64,000 nucleotides of DNA from Bimuria novae-zelandiae CBS 107.79 (taxonomy: Eukaryota > Ascomycota > Dothideomycetes > Pleosporales > Didymosphaeriaceae): the NCBI GenBank assembly GCA_010015655.1, contig ML976675.1, positions 457,291 through 521,290 of the forward strand, written 5' to 3'. Every line of letters starts with the position of its first letter. The first letter of the stretch is position 1. A program made the position numbers and the translations under genes. Shown piece by piece: positions 10,801 through 21,900 of the stretch. The notes under the pieces are model-generated. The model ran no database searches and had not been told where the DNA came from. It worked only from the letters and a program-made list of their open reading frames with translations.

Positions 10801-12197
10801 CAGTCGAGAGATAGCGCGGAGCAGAAGTCAAGCATCTACGACAAATCAGTAACCCTCTTATATCTTCTCGGAAAATACGAGGACGCAATCACGCTTGCCA
10901 CAACAGCTCTGACATCTCGCCAACTGATCGGACCCTGAAGCTACTTTGGCTATTCAGAACGCCAATCTTGCAACGGGAAAGCGGGAAGCGGGAAGCGGCT
11001 CTTACGGCCGCGTTAAAAGCATGGGAATCGGCTCCATGGAATTCATGGGCGGCGGTGCAACTTATAGTCACGGCCTACAGAAGTGAAAATTACGGAGAGA
11101 CGGTAAAGATGCTTAAAGCGATCATCGCAAATCCAAATGAAAGTGCATTTCTAGGCCATGTGAACACGAAACACGAACCGCACAGGACAGTCATCGGATC
11201 CAACTTGATTGCTTGCGCCGTCATGCGAGAGCTCGATCTTGCTAAAGATTCGTTCGATGCACTCAAGATTCACGCTGTCAATGCTGGCGACACAGACGCG
11301 ATGAACGTGGCGGATGTGGCACTTGCACAGCTGTATTTTGGTCACCTCCAAGATCATGAAAAGGCAATCAATCTATGGGACACCATTGTCAAAAACAAAC
11401 CAGGCCGCAAGGTGGCCAGCGAGGTCTTTTGCGCGTTGGCCCCAACATACCTTACTATGGCGAAAGAGTCAAGCGACCAAACAGAAACAGAAAGATGGGT
11501 ATCCAAATTAGCGGCATTGGTGGACATTGTACAAACATGGAATCGAGAGAATGACCGTACAGATCTTCCCGACTACGAGCCGTTGACGCTGTTGGGGCGG
11601 TGGTACGCAGACGAAGGTCAAGCAGAGAAAGCCCGCACCTTGATCAGACCCATGATCAAGCAATGTATCCAAGACCTAACAGATAGGAACGTCGGAAATG
11701 ACCGGACATCCTATGGAGAGCTTGGGAGGGCACTCCTTTCCTTCGGTGATCGGAAGAATGCAGAAATCGCCTATGCCTTCAACTTCCCGTTGCAGAAGTC
11801 CAGAGAACTGATCGAAAGCGAAAGAACCTCGTCACAGGAAGCACTTACGCTGCCTGAAGTTTCCAATGCAGGAGGAGAGTTGCCTGCAGAAGCTTTATCT
11901 TGGGGGCCTGGGTGGGAATGCGACGGACTGTGCAGTCGCCGGAAAGTTCATTTCAAGACTTGCAGTATGTGTGAAATCTGTGTCGATATCGGGTTTTGCG
12001 ACGAATGTCTGCAGCAGCTTGTCGATGGGACGGCAAAATCCGGCGAGTGCAACTCCAAGCACCCGATGCTTGAGGTTTATCCGCCGAAAGGTCTGGTTTC
12101 GAAGGATTATGAGGGGTACAAGGTGCATACTGACGGAGGGGTAATTACTATTCAGACATGGCTGGAAAGGATTAGCCGTGAGTGGGAAGGCGCGTGA
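7882..12197 (+). pseudogene. NACHT/TPR NLR-like (STAND) protein with Cys-rich C-terminus, pseudogene
   Basis: The pieces follow the usual order of fungal NACHT-TPR proteins. About 7882-8460 is a Goodbye-type N-terminal domain (LTRLWEGAVDEYL; ETYDTLETLFRRI). About 8553-9040 is the NACHT core, with P-loop GKPGTGKT and Walker B LYLVIDGVDEA. 9041-10066 is the rest of the NTPase region, ending in an Asp/Glu-rich tract at about 9690-9880. 10076-10468 follows, then an intron (GTAGGTACC to about 10584, acceptor ATCAG), TPR-like helices at 10585-12000, and a Cys-rich ZZ-like end at about 11910-12060 (CDGLCSRR, CSMCEICVDIGFCDEC). Lesions: TGA 7951, two frame changes at about 8125-8180, TAG 8460, a frame change at about 8770, TAG 8885, TAG 8945, TAA 10064, and a frame change at about 10925-10965. 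Intact relatives are STAND NTPases linked to fungal non-self recognition. Several stops could come from CAG/CAA by C-to-T change, as repeat-induced point mutation would cause. Confidence 0.8.
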
Positions 12198-13459
12198 TAA
12201 ACGGAATACTGCATCTTGGTTCGATTCCACGCTCTTTATAAATCGAACTGCATGATATCACACGTGGGAGGATCATCGTTTTACGTCGGCACGTTCACCC
12301 GCACAGCTGATCAAGTTCAGGGATTTCACCACCGTGATACCTCCAAACAATGCATCGAAACGCGAGAGGCAGCTCCAAGTACCCTGCATGGCAAAAAGTA
12401 TCACTTGCACCCCCAATATCGAACTCTTTCGGCCCAAAGCTCTCCCCGTACATACATCCAAGAGATAAATCTCCTAGCATCTTCTTCATCAACGCACCAT
12501 GGTATTCTTTCACCACTACATTCATATTGTGGATTCACCTTCTTTGCATAAGTGCCCATCACACCTTGCTTACACACCTAACTTTAGTCTGTGCAATGGC
12601 TTCCGTGTATCGTTCCGGTGCGCCCTTTCCTTATGCAATTACCACCGCGTTGCTATGATTATTGTGTATGCCGCATGATCTGCCAGGTCGTCAACAACGA
12701 TGAAAGAAAAACTTTATAGCAAAATGCTCACGGCACGTGTAAGAAGTCCTTGAGCATCGTCTCGTAACACGAGCAGCACGAAAGCTTGGGCGCGAAAAAG
12801 AAAGGATGCAGGCTGGTCTCTGAGGATTCCAGGAGGTATATGTATTTCACACCGAGGTATGTATCGAGGATGCGGCTTCTACATCGTTTCTCGGACTAGC
12901 TTTCGTTACAGAGTGCAAATGCGTAAGTAGGTATAGGATAGACATCTATTTAGAACATTGCTGCTGAAACAGCAGTGAGCTACACACTATGGTAGTTAAA
13001 ATCTCCAAAGTGTTTCCGTCCAGCTCTGCAGATAGTGTTGTCGAGCCTATACGAGTAGTGCATGATTTCGGGCCGGCCGACCGATGCATGAGTGAACTGA
13101 ACGTTATCGTTGCGCTCCCACACGCCGCTATGTGTTCCCAAATCCACGGGTCCTTCCTGCGTAATGATAATTGTGCATCTAAACCAAGGAGTTCGGGTGA
13201 GCGCAAGCCAGTACTCCACGTCCCGCGTTCCTAATACCTGTCTCCTCAATCTATAAGTAGGAGTACATTGGCGGCTGAAGGTACAATTAGATACTTTTAG
13301 TTTAGGAAGCGCTCATCCGAACGTCATTTTGAGAAAGAGCCATACAGTGGGGCACCTGCCAAAGGTGGAGGACGGGAAAAAGCCGGAGTGATCGACAGCA
13401 GGAGTTCGTAAAGACCTACTTTTCTACACCATACACGCACTGTATCTGCATTCGCAATC
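12198..13459. other. Intergenic region
   Basis: No gene supported. Open frames are short and lack motifs. The last part, near 13320-13459, is the likely promoter and 5' leader of the downstream SMP-30-like gene. Confidence 0.4.
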
Positions 13460-14612
13460 ATGAGTGACGTCAAGAAATACGAAATCACAGAGGTACGTGA
13501 GCCCACCACGCTCTCGCGCAAGGAGGGGTAGCTTTCCTACCCCGCCGAGGTCATACTACAATACTTTCCTCCCGCCACAACACACGGCAACAATCGCACC
13601 AAAGCGCCATGTGCCCTTGAGCAAAAGCCATGATCTGAGCTAACCCTCCCCTCTCCAGCCGTGGCTCAAACTCCACTGCGCTCTCGGCGAAGCCCCCTTC
13701 TGGGAAGAATCCACCAACACGCTCCGCTTCGTCGACATCGAAAAGCAAGAGCTCCACACGGTTTCCCTCTCCGACCCCTCAACGCACAAAGTCCTCGCGC
13801 ACCACGACATCAGCATCGGCTGCACCGCCGACATCGAGGGCAACACGACCGAGTTCATCTTCGGCGGCAAGTACGGCTACGGCGTCTGCAATCGCGAGAC
13901 GGGCGCATACCGCTGGGTCAAGAAAGTTTGGTCCCCCGACGAAGTCGCAGCCGGGAAGCCCGACAAGTTCCGCGGTAATGACGGCGCGGTCGACAGCGCG
14001 GGCCGCTTCTGGGTCGGGTATATGTTCGACCCCATGGAGTCTGAGATGAACAGCGAGGGCGCGGTTTTCAGGCTGTCTCCTGATGGGACGCTAGAGCGGC
14101 CGCTCGACGGGATTACGATTCCCAATGGGACGACGTGGAATAAGGCCGACGACACTATGTTCTTCGCTGACAGCCCCGAGAAGACTATTTACCAGTTTGA
14201 CTTTGACGCGGAGACGGGGAGTGTGAGCAACAAGCGCCCGTTCTTTGTCATGCCGGAGGACGAGAGGTATGGTCAGGATGCGGTGCCGGATGGGCACTGT
14301 ATTGATGAGGAGGGGTATATGTGGACGGCGCTGCATGCGGGGTCGCGTGTGCTGAGGATTAGTCCGCAGGGAGAGGTCGTGGCGGAGATCAAGGTGCCCA
14401 CGCAGCAGCCTACGTGCCCGTGTTTTGTGGGCAAGGAGCTTGTTATTACGAGCGCAGGTGGGAATGCTGGTGAGGGAGGAAAGCCGGTGGACGAGTTTGC
14501 GGGGAGCTTGTTCAAGATCGATGTGGGTGTGAGGGGCCTGAAGAGGTTCAAATTCAAGGGTGGTGCGGCAATTGAGGGAGGCAAGGTCGATGGGAAGGTG
14601 GTTGCAGAGTAG
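13460..14612 (+). CDS. SMP-30/gluconolactonase/regucalcin family protein
   Basis: Exon 1 is 13460-13492 (11 codons) and exon 2 is 13659-14612. The 166-base intron has a GTACGT donor, a GCTAAC branch and a CTCCAG acceptor. The product is 328 residues, close to the usual size of about 300 for this six-bladed beta-propeller family. Family marks are GEAPFWEE (metal-binding Glu), FRGNDGAVDSAGRFWVGYM, IPNGTTWN (metal-binding Asn), MFFADS and DAVPDGHCIDEEGYMW (metal-binding Asp). Members are divalent-metal lactonases or related hydrolases that open sugar lactones. The true substrate of this copy is unknown. There is no signal peptide, so it is probably cytosolic. All metal ligands appear present. 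It converges with the SAM37-like gene, leaving only 81 bases between the stop codons. Confidence 0.9.
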
Positions 14613-14693
14613 ACGTGCGTAGTAAATCAGCAATGGGGACGTATTGTTACATTGAATTGGGTATATAGCGCCAGTACTTATAACAAAATGTAT

Positions 14694-16118
14694 TCACAAT
14701 TGCTTCAAAAAGCTGTCCACACCGAAGCCTTCAAAGACGGGCTCAAAGACGGGCTGTAGAGGTCGCAGTGCCCAGAAGATGAGTGCTCCGTCCCTTGGTG
14801 ATCTCCGGTAATGTATAGCTAGCGCAGTGAGCCCTACTGCGACCGCAGAGGTGACCGTGACGAGCGTATTGATAGCGAAAGGACTCGGCAGAACTGATGG
14901 CTGACTTTTTGAACTGCCACTCGTCCCATGGCGTACAATTGGATCTCGTTGCAGAGCATGGGGCAGGACACTATCATGTACTGCCCCTAGAACCTGTGGC
15001 AGAGTCGCCCTAGGTGATCGGCTGGCCCAGGGCAATTGCATGCCCAAGTCGCTAGCCACTGCCTTCCCCGTGGCAATAGACCACACATCTGCGGCTCCTA
15101 CATCTTCATTGTACAGTAACTCTTCCCGCAGCCGACCGACATAACTGTGTATCTTCGGAAACTTCGTTTCCATCGTCTCTCTCACCCACGCCTGCGGCAC
15201 AGGCGCATACCGCAGCAAAGCCAAGTAGCCAAACGCCAGACAGTCCAGACCCGACGGCTTATCGCCGCCAAACATGTACTTCTTATTGCCCAGCTGGTCC
15301 GCCAATGGCTGTAGAAGCTGGCTCGAAAGCGCATCGAGCTTGAACCTCGCAGTATAGATCGGCGAACCGAGGAGACCCTTTCCTCGCCCCATGTTGAGAG
15401 CTGGTGTACGTCCGTCCGTCGGGATCCCGGCTGCGCGCTTCGCCGCTTCGTACTCGGAGCTTGCGGTGCCTCTGCCGGGACCACTCTGGGTGTCTTCGCT
15501 TGCCTCCGCCACGTCGAGGCTACTTAAGCCAAGGTGTGCTGTTCGTGACCTCGCGAGATCGCGTCGCTTGGGCGGTATGGTGTAGTTGGCAAACCATGGT
15601 AGGATTGCGGTGTATGCAGCAGTGGTGGTGTTGTTGTAGTTTTCGGAGGAGATGTAGAGGTACAGGTCGACGAGAGGGCCTGCGCTTGATTCGAGGAAGG
15701 ACGTAAGGCTGGGAGGCTCTGTTAGACACAAGGTGCGTTTGGAGAAGCGGTGAGGGTATAATCGCACGCTATTTGGTCTGTTCGTTGTTGTTGTTGGGGC
15801 GTGAGGTTCTCGTCGAGGTCGTGGGTATGTGCATATCGGTCGCGGAGGTAGGAAACGACGTTGGTGAAGCCAGTGATCTTTTCGTCGGCGTCAAATAATA
15901 ATGGAAATTCTCCTAATTGGCTGGTCAGATCTCAAAGTGACGCAAGAAGCTTTCGGAGGCATACCTTGAGGGCTCAGAGCAGTGTCGTGGTCTGCTACAA
16001 GTGTCCACTGGTCGCGAGGTACGAACCGATGGAAGTAGGCAACAGTCGCAATGCAGCTTGGATCAATAGAAGGAAGCCCGAAAGTCGGGCCCCATACATG
16101 GAGTTTCAACACCATCAC
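14694..16118 (-). CDS. Metaxin/SAM37-like mitochondrial outer-membrane sorting and assembly subunit
   Basis: Three exons, 16118-15965, 15912-15768 and 15708-14694, give 437 residues. Introns are 52 and 59 bases, and both joins restore family-like text (SPQ-GEFPLLFDADEKITGF and DQIA-LTSFLESSAGPL). The N-terminus MVLKLHVWGPTFGLPSIDP resembles the metaxin/Tom37 start, followed by a glutathione-transferase-like fold. The segment NKKYMFGGDKPSGLDCLAFGY is the typical metaxin C-terminal GST motif. A hydrophobic stretch near residues 385-405 (VTSAVAVGLTALAIHY) probably anchors it. In yeast, Sam37 works with Sam50 and Sam35 to insert beta-barrel proteins into the mitochondrial outer membrane. A second ATG codon directly follows the first. 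The gene diverges from the small gene at 16383 across a 264-base shared promoter. The orthology to SAM37 is inferred from motifs. Confidence 0.82.
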
Positions 16119-16382
16119 TTATTTTTTTTTGTATGGTTGTGAACATGACAGGCGATGCATTCGCGGTTGCCAGATTTGGGATCTTCCGACCGCCACGTGA
16201 CACCGCGCCGGCCCGAGGATCGCCCGGAGAGACATTCAACACTGTCATTCGCCCCGCGCTTCACGTCCACTCTGTGAGACGCGGAATGGCCCCGATCAGG
16301 AGATATTTGAGAATCACGAAGCACTCTGTCTTGGAAGTGCGCATATATCTGGTGAGAAACGTTGCACGGCCGTGAATCAATC
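16119..16382. promoter_or_regulatory. Probable bidirectional promoter between SAM37-like gene and 16383 gene
   Basis: Only 264 bases separate the start codons of two divergent genes, so both promoters and 5' leaders must fit here. A T-run lies close to the SAM37 start (about 16122-16131). I see no clear TATA box or known regulator site. Coupled regulation is an inference from spacing alone. Confidence 0.4.
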
Positions 16383-17286
16383 ATGCTAATTACCGAACAG
16401 TGAGTGTAGCGTGTCTCCTCTAGGCCTGTTGCCTGTCGTGTTTGAGAGGAATTTCGCATTTGTTCGGATATCACGACTGACTTGGCTCTTGATCCACAGC
16501 GATCGTCCTTCTGACGCCGAGACATGGCTTCTGAGACGCGACAATCCTGCGCTGCCTCATGTCATCCAAGCTGTGCGACCGCTTGTGCTGCCCAAGCTCC
16601 GAGAGGAGAATGAAAGCGCGAATGGCCGAGGAAAGGGAAAGGCAAAGAAGAAGGGAATCAAGGACGTGGTAGTCGAGGGTAAGTGCTAGAACATGTTTCG
16701 TGGCAGCTTCCGTTGGCGTTTATTGTGGCTCCGAGGAGAGAGGGCTTACGATTTTCTAGTGTTTTTGACGCATTGCCCGATTGCTTACTTGATAACAGAT
16801 GACTTCGAGGTGTCGATCTTTCTGACAGAGCACTCATCACGACATTCCGTCTTGACAAAGCAGAAGATGTTCAAGGATAAATCTCGCATCCAGAGCAACT
16901 CAGGCAAATTGACCGGTTGGCTAACCGGAGGGACCAGCGAGCAGCCGCTGGTGGTCGATGAAGGCTCGTCAGAGCCCATCGTGATCAGGGAAGAAGCAGA
17001 TGACGAGCCCATCAACCTCACGGATATACCGGAAGGGAATGGAAGTGACGGTCAGGCCATAGGTGCAGGCATCGAAGATGACCACAAGAAGAAGCTTGGC
17101 CTCAATACATCCTACGAAGGATTCTCAATATATGGGCGCATCTTGTGCCTGGTCGTGAAGCGAAAGGGCGCGCGTCATCAGGCGGGCAACAGCAGCGCGC
17201 CATTATCAAGTCAGCAAATGATGGAGAATTGGGTGTCTACGCAAGCAGCGGCTGAGCATATTGACGAGGATGAAGATATTGGTTAA
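16383..17286 (+). CDS. Conserved-looking small fungal protein of unknown function
   Basis: Three exons, 16383-16399, 16500-16678 and 16799-17286, sum to 684 bases (227 residues). The first exon is only 17 bases (MLITE plus two bases of the next codon). Donors are GTGAGT and GTAAGT. Acceptors are CACAG and ACAG, each with a CTGAC- or TGATAAC-like branch site. The protein has a helix LPHVIQAVRPLVLPKLREE, a Lys-rich cluster (KGKAKKKGIK), a hydrophobic strand DDFEVSIFLTEHSSRH, an acidic middle, and a motif KKLGLNTSYEGFSIYGRILCL. It ends in NWVSTQAA and an acidic tail. The basic cluster suggests a nuclear location, which is inference. I recognise the style of a conserved Pezizomycotina protein but cannot name a family or function. 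Its last codon lies next to a coding-like relic that starts near 17380. Confidence 0.72.
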
Positions 17287-17379
17287 GCCACATGAGGCGG
17301 CACCGTATTGGGAGATTATTTGGAACTCCGGCCAACCTTGTGACCGGTACCAATCCGTCTAGGCAGTACCAACTAGGCA

Positions 17380-17554
17380 AATCAATATCGAAGCGAACCT
17401 GATATGGGGTGCCAACTTCAAAAATAACACCATCGGATACGGCCCCAGGAACATCTACCACGTGGACGCCGAACCTACACGATCGACGGCAGGCGTGCCG
17501 AAGGAGCGCTATGCATATGGCGTGCAGCAAGTCCCATTTCAGAACCAGCCACAA
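17380..17554 (+). pseudogene. Possible gene relic, coding-like fragment
   Basis: A plus-strand frame reads INIEANLIWGANFKNNT, then IGYGPRNIYHVDAE and RYAYGVQQVPFQNQP before a TGA. Its composition looks coding rather than random. Upstream, a different frame reads YWEIIWNSGQPCDRYQSV and then hits TAG. There is no start codon, splice site or complete domain, and I do not recognise the family. It could be the degraded 3' end of an old gene or a chance frame. Confidence 0.25.
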
Positions 17555-18380
17555 TGAGGGCTTGCGCTTGTAATGGATGGCACCGCGGTTGAGATGGGAG
17601 CGCCGAATGTACTAGTTCAAGATACACATAGCTCATTCCCAGTTTCGTGCAGGTTGCGACCACAAGTGAGATGTCTCCCAGCTTTGGGAGACCTAGAAAC
17701 AGGACAACCTTGCGTTTCTACCCGAAACAACAGCTATTCATGGACCATAATCTGAAATGTTTCGTGGGCGACTACTCTCAGTTACACTGCATTTGTTTCA
17801 GCTACACTGGGTCAGAGACCGCCGACTTGGCTACGCGAATCTGACATGCCGCCATCGTCGGCGAAAAGGAAAACTTTAGGCCCGGCGAGTCCGTGGTTGA
17901 AGGAGATTGTGGCGTCCGTTGGGAGAGCTCGTTCCGCCCTTGTCGACAGGGATCTATGAAGCCACAAAAAGGCTTGAAATCCTAGTCGTACCTGCGCACG
18001 TAGTGGCGGGTACCTGACAACCCATGTCGGTCTGAGGTCATCAGAGTCGATTGATGTTCCATGCTCCACGTCGACTGTCGCCGTGGGTCTCCGAAAATTC
18101 TGGTTCACCGTGCGATGTCGATCATCGATCGGTGCGACCGCGTACAGTAAGCTGCGATACCAGAAAACCGGGTTGACAGGTACAATCGCAGAAATTCTCG
18201 CTGCCCGGGAACGGAGAAGTACAGCGGAGCGGAATTTCTTGTCGCAAAGTTGTCGCAAAGCTCGGGGAACGGACAAGGATGCATGCGAATCCATGTTGCG
18301 CTACTCAATGGCATAATCGACCTGGAATTTTGGGAACGAACACGGTGGCACAATGTCAGAGTTACGGTCTATGGTACAGT
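17555..18380. other. Intergenic region left of the transposon
   Basis: A minus-strand frame from an ATG at 18294 to 17812 (160 codons) is open, but it has no recognisable domain, so I do not call it a gene. The segment ends at the 8-bp duplication ATGACAGC (18381-18388) that borders the inserted element. Confidence 0.35.
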
Positions 18381-18388
18381 ATGACAGC
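18381..18388 (+). repeat. Left 8-bp target site duplication of the hAT-like element
   Basis: ATGACAGC, identical to 18955-18962 and immediately outside the TAGGGATG end. Confidence 0.8.
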
Positions 18389-18954
18389 TAGGGATGCCGC
18401 GTACCGTTACCGATTACGGTATTACGGTAATTCGTTACGGTAATTACGGTACAGAAATCGATGGCTCGTAATGCCAACGCGGGTAATTGCTGCCGGGAAA
18501 ATGACTTCGACGGGAGTAGCTAAACGTAACTAGAGCGAGCATGGATTTCTCGATAATAAAGTACGCAATCGTCTCGTTAATGCCTAGGTTAAAAAGCTAG
18601 TGTTTTGTTATTATAACCTGCGCATTTGCAACTTAATTACAGCTGAGGATGCCCAGTTTTTCGACCTGTCAGAAGTGCCCGAACAAGTTAACGCCGGCGA
18701 GCATGAAGATGATGGCCAATTGCTCGATTACCCGGTCGAACAAGTACATGAAGAGCGTCCCAAAGATCTAGAAAATACCCAGCATACATAGATTTAATTG
18801 CATCTGGTTCTATATGTAATAATTAGAACGAGAAAGGCACCGATTGGCTCAATTCACCGTGCCAAGATTGTACCAAAATACCAGTAATTACCGTAATTAC
18901 AACATTACGGAAATACCGGGATGGCTCGAAAATTACGGTAATCCAACATCCCTA
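18389..18954. mobile_element. Non-autonomous hAT-like DNA transposon (566 bp)
   Basis: The element begins TAGGGATG and ends CATCCCTA, an exact 8-base inverted pair. It is flanked on both sides by the identical 8-base ATGACAGC (18381-18388 and 18955-18962). An 8-base target duplication together with short TAGGGATG-like inverted ends is the hallmark of hAT transposons. Both subterminal regions are dense in TTACGGTAAT and its variants (about 18410-18452 and 18884-18943), in opposite orientation overall, as expected for transposase-binding repeats. Inside is one open frame of 63 codons (18600-18791) ending in an acidic stretch (PEQVNAGEHEDDGQLL). It is too short for a transposase and may be a remnant. 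The perfect duplication suggests a fairly recent insertion that depended on a transposase encoded elsewhere. Confidence 0.8.
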
Positions 18955-18962
18955 ATGACAGC
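18955..18962 (+). repeat. Right 8-bp target site duplication of the hAT-like element
   Basis: ATGACAGC, identical to 18381-18388 and immediately outside the CATCCCTA end. Confidence 0.8.
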
Positions 18963-21900
18963 CCACGTTTGCGGAGACGAGACCGGACCCAATGAACAAG
19001 AAAAGAGAAAAAGGCGTTGCGCGGCGTCCGTTGGCGTCACTTGGTGTCCTCTCCACACTTTCCGGGCCACTGGGACACACATCTCTAGGACGATAGTAAT
19101 AGCGTCGAGATCAGTCGCGGTTTGACAACGCGGACAAACCATTTGCTCCATAGAGTTGAGACATGTCAGTTTCTCGCGCTGAGTTGCAAAGTTCAGCACT
19201 ACCGAGTGGCAAACGGGCTGCGCTTGATTACGACTACGACTTAAGCTTTGGTTGGACGGTTGGTTGGACAACTGTGTCCCCTGTCGATCACTAATACACA
19301 GTAGACCTCGGAAGCAGAGCCGCTTAACCTCTGACGATGCCGGTGGATCGGTTGAATCTCTGCTCGAACGCTGAACATCGTCAAAGTCTGCGAAAAGGAG
19401 CGCAAGGCTAGAGACAATTTGCCTTTTTTTTTTTTTTTTTTTTTCCCACGGAACGAAGCAATTGCGCAAGATAAATTTTGGTCGGTCGCGGAGGGGCTTC
19501 GGATCACTTGCTGGAACGTGCATCCACGTGGGCTGCGACGTATTAGAATTTGGTACAGCCGGGCTTGTGCGTTGCCTCCGGAATCCCTCATTGGCGGACA
19601 TGTTCAACGCACCTCCCAAATTCTGTGCGGCCAGGAATGCCTGCGCTGCACGCGGAAAGGGAGAGTTACGCAGTATGCAAGAAGCAAATTTGTAAGCCAG
19701 TGGCTGCCTTCAGGAGCAGCAAACAGGCCAAGCGCGTGAGGCAGGGGACCGAATACGAGTCACACAACAGGGCCTGGGGACAAAAATAATCATGACAAGC
19801 ACGGTGCCTTTTTTGCCTACCTCAGCCCACGCAGGGCAACAACGCGTGCAACTTCTTCTCTTGGTCAGGTGAACGGATGCCAGCATTTCCCTGACTGACC
19901 GCCAACGGTGGCCCGCAGAGACGTGGCATGTGTTCAAATTCCAGGGTGACGATATGAATCGTTGGGCTCTGTGGGAGGCCGGTAGAAGGCGGAAGAAGGC
20001 GCCCTATGCGCTAGATCACATTGGAGTGGAGCCGCCCACAGCAAGCCAGATCATACAGTTGCAAAAAGACCGTGAAATTCATCTCCTTTGTGACGCTGGT
20101 CAGTGACTCTTGCAGTGAGCCCTTCACCTGACACGGGTCTGGCGAAGAGACCCCTGCATGTTTCCGACTGCTCTCCAAGCGAGTCGCGCTGCGGGAGCCT
20201 TGCTTCACCATCTCGTCGGTGAAAAGGAGGGCGCTAAATTTCATTCACTCCATTGACCGTTCGCACTAATTCGAGCGTCGCTACCACGAACACCAGCTAC
20301 CATGATAAGTCCGAAACTTGTAAAACTATCCAACGACAAGGGAGCGTGGTCGCTAGAGCGGTGATGTCAGAATTAGGCATGCATTGCTCGTCTACAATGG
20401 CAGCGTGCGTGCCTGGGAGCCTGCCGCTCTGCCCACGTAATGTTATACGAATGGCAGCATGCGACGGCTAGCGGAGGCATCAATGGGATTGGATCAACAG
20501 GATCTTCACACAGTCACGAGGGCGATGAAACGAAAGGCGGGAGGACTGCCTCCGTGTTTCTGCCAATCCATGTTGCAACTTGACCAGGGTGCCCGCTGCT
20601 GGCTCAGTTTATGCGTCAAGGGGAGACCCACTTTGACCGCGGCGTCCAAGCCCAACTCTCCTTTTTTTCGAACAGCCCAGCGCCTCATCAGCTCACCGCT
20701 CGGACCAAGCCCAGGGAGCAAGTATTATTACACCATCGTCATGTAGGCTGACCGACATTTTGGGGATTGGCAATCTCGGTGCACAAACATAAATACAGCT
20801 GCCTCCCGTCTCGGCCCAAAACTTTTGTTTCATCAGCCCTCCAGACACGCTTGACGATATATAAGTCTTTCACGAATTCACTCGGATCTTACTACGACTT
20901 CCAATTGACGCCAGCCTTAACTCTCGTCACTCAAGTGCCCCATACCAGACACTCATCCACAACTCAACGCAGCTTCAATGGCCATCCTCTGCAACGAGCT
21001 CGACATGTCGACACAAAACCTTCCTCCGTGCCCGGGTCCGCCACCGACTCGTCCTCTGCCCCCGGTGCCGTCGAAATAGAAGCGTCTTATTCCACCTTTA
21101 CGATCGTCTATTTCTCTTCGCTTTTAACTCTGGCGCACTCCGCATTTCCGTTTACCAACAATATTCTCTACAACCACCAACTCGCCCTAATAAACACACC
21201 ACGGCTTCTACACTCCGCCGTGGCCAGATTTGCCGTTGGTCCGCATCCAGCATCCGCATGCAACATCCGCATACTCTTAGCGCGAGGAGATCGCAGCTTG
21301 AGGCGCCTCCACGGATCCCAGCCACAGCCCGCTAAATTCGATGGGATGAGGCACACCAACGCAGGACTCGGATGCCGAACACCACCACATACGTCAATGA
21401 CCAGTCTACTACCGTACTGCTGCCTCGGTGGCTGCGTTCCTTCGACACCTCAGCATTGGTTCCCATTGGGCAGTGCTGACAGCCGCGCAACCTGCCCCTG
21501 GCTCCACCAACCTGGGAACGGCGACCCCTGCCAATCCGTCTCTGAGCCACTACCGGCTCTTTTCTTGTTGGTCTCAAACACACGCTGGTTCGGGTGAACA
21601 GAGTCGGCACTTTCTCCTAGCTGCTGTTCTTCAGCACGGTCATTGTAATACATGAGCGAACTATTTCCTTTGCGTTTCATATGCATTAGCTGGCGCGATA
21701 TTGGGCATGGTTTTTCTTTTGGCATAGACTTGGGAAACGTCACTCGGGAGTTGGATCAAGGAATACCCCATGCATCTGCTAGTTCTAATTATTTTGATCT
21801 TTGATGATTGCACCTACGCACACTCTATTCCAATCTGTAATGCATGTGGTGAGAACCTTATAGTCGCGCTTTCTCATGTTACCGGGCACTTCGAATGCTC

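Noticed and set aside
12205..12240. GGTTCGATTCC resembling a tRNA T-arm B box
   Set aside because: No matching A box, acceptor stem or anticodon arm could be folded around it.
17812..18294. 160-codon minus-strand frame with an ATG
   Set aside because: No domain, no splice or promoter support, and it lies in a gene-poor zone beside a transposon.
20767..21597. 276-codon plus-strand open frame
   Set aside because: It begins without an ATG, has no motif, and overlaps other frames; the composition looks like chance.
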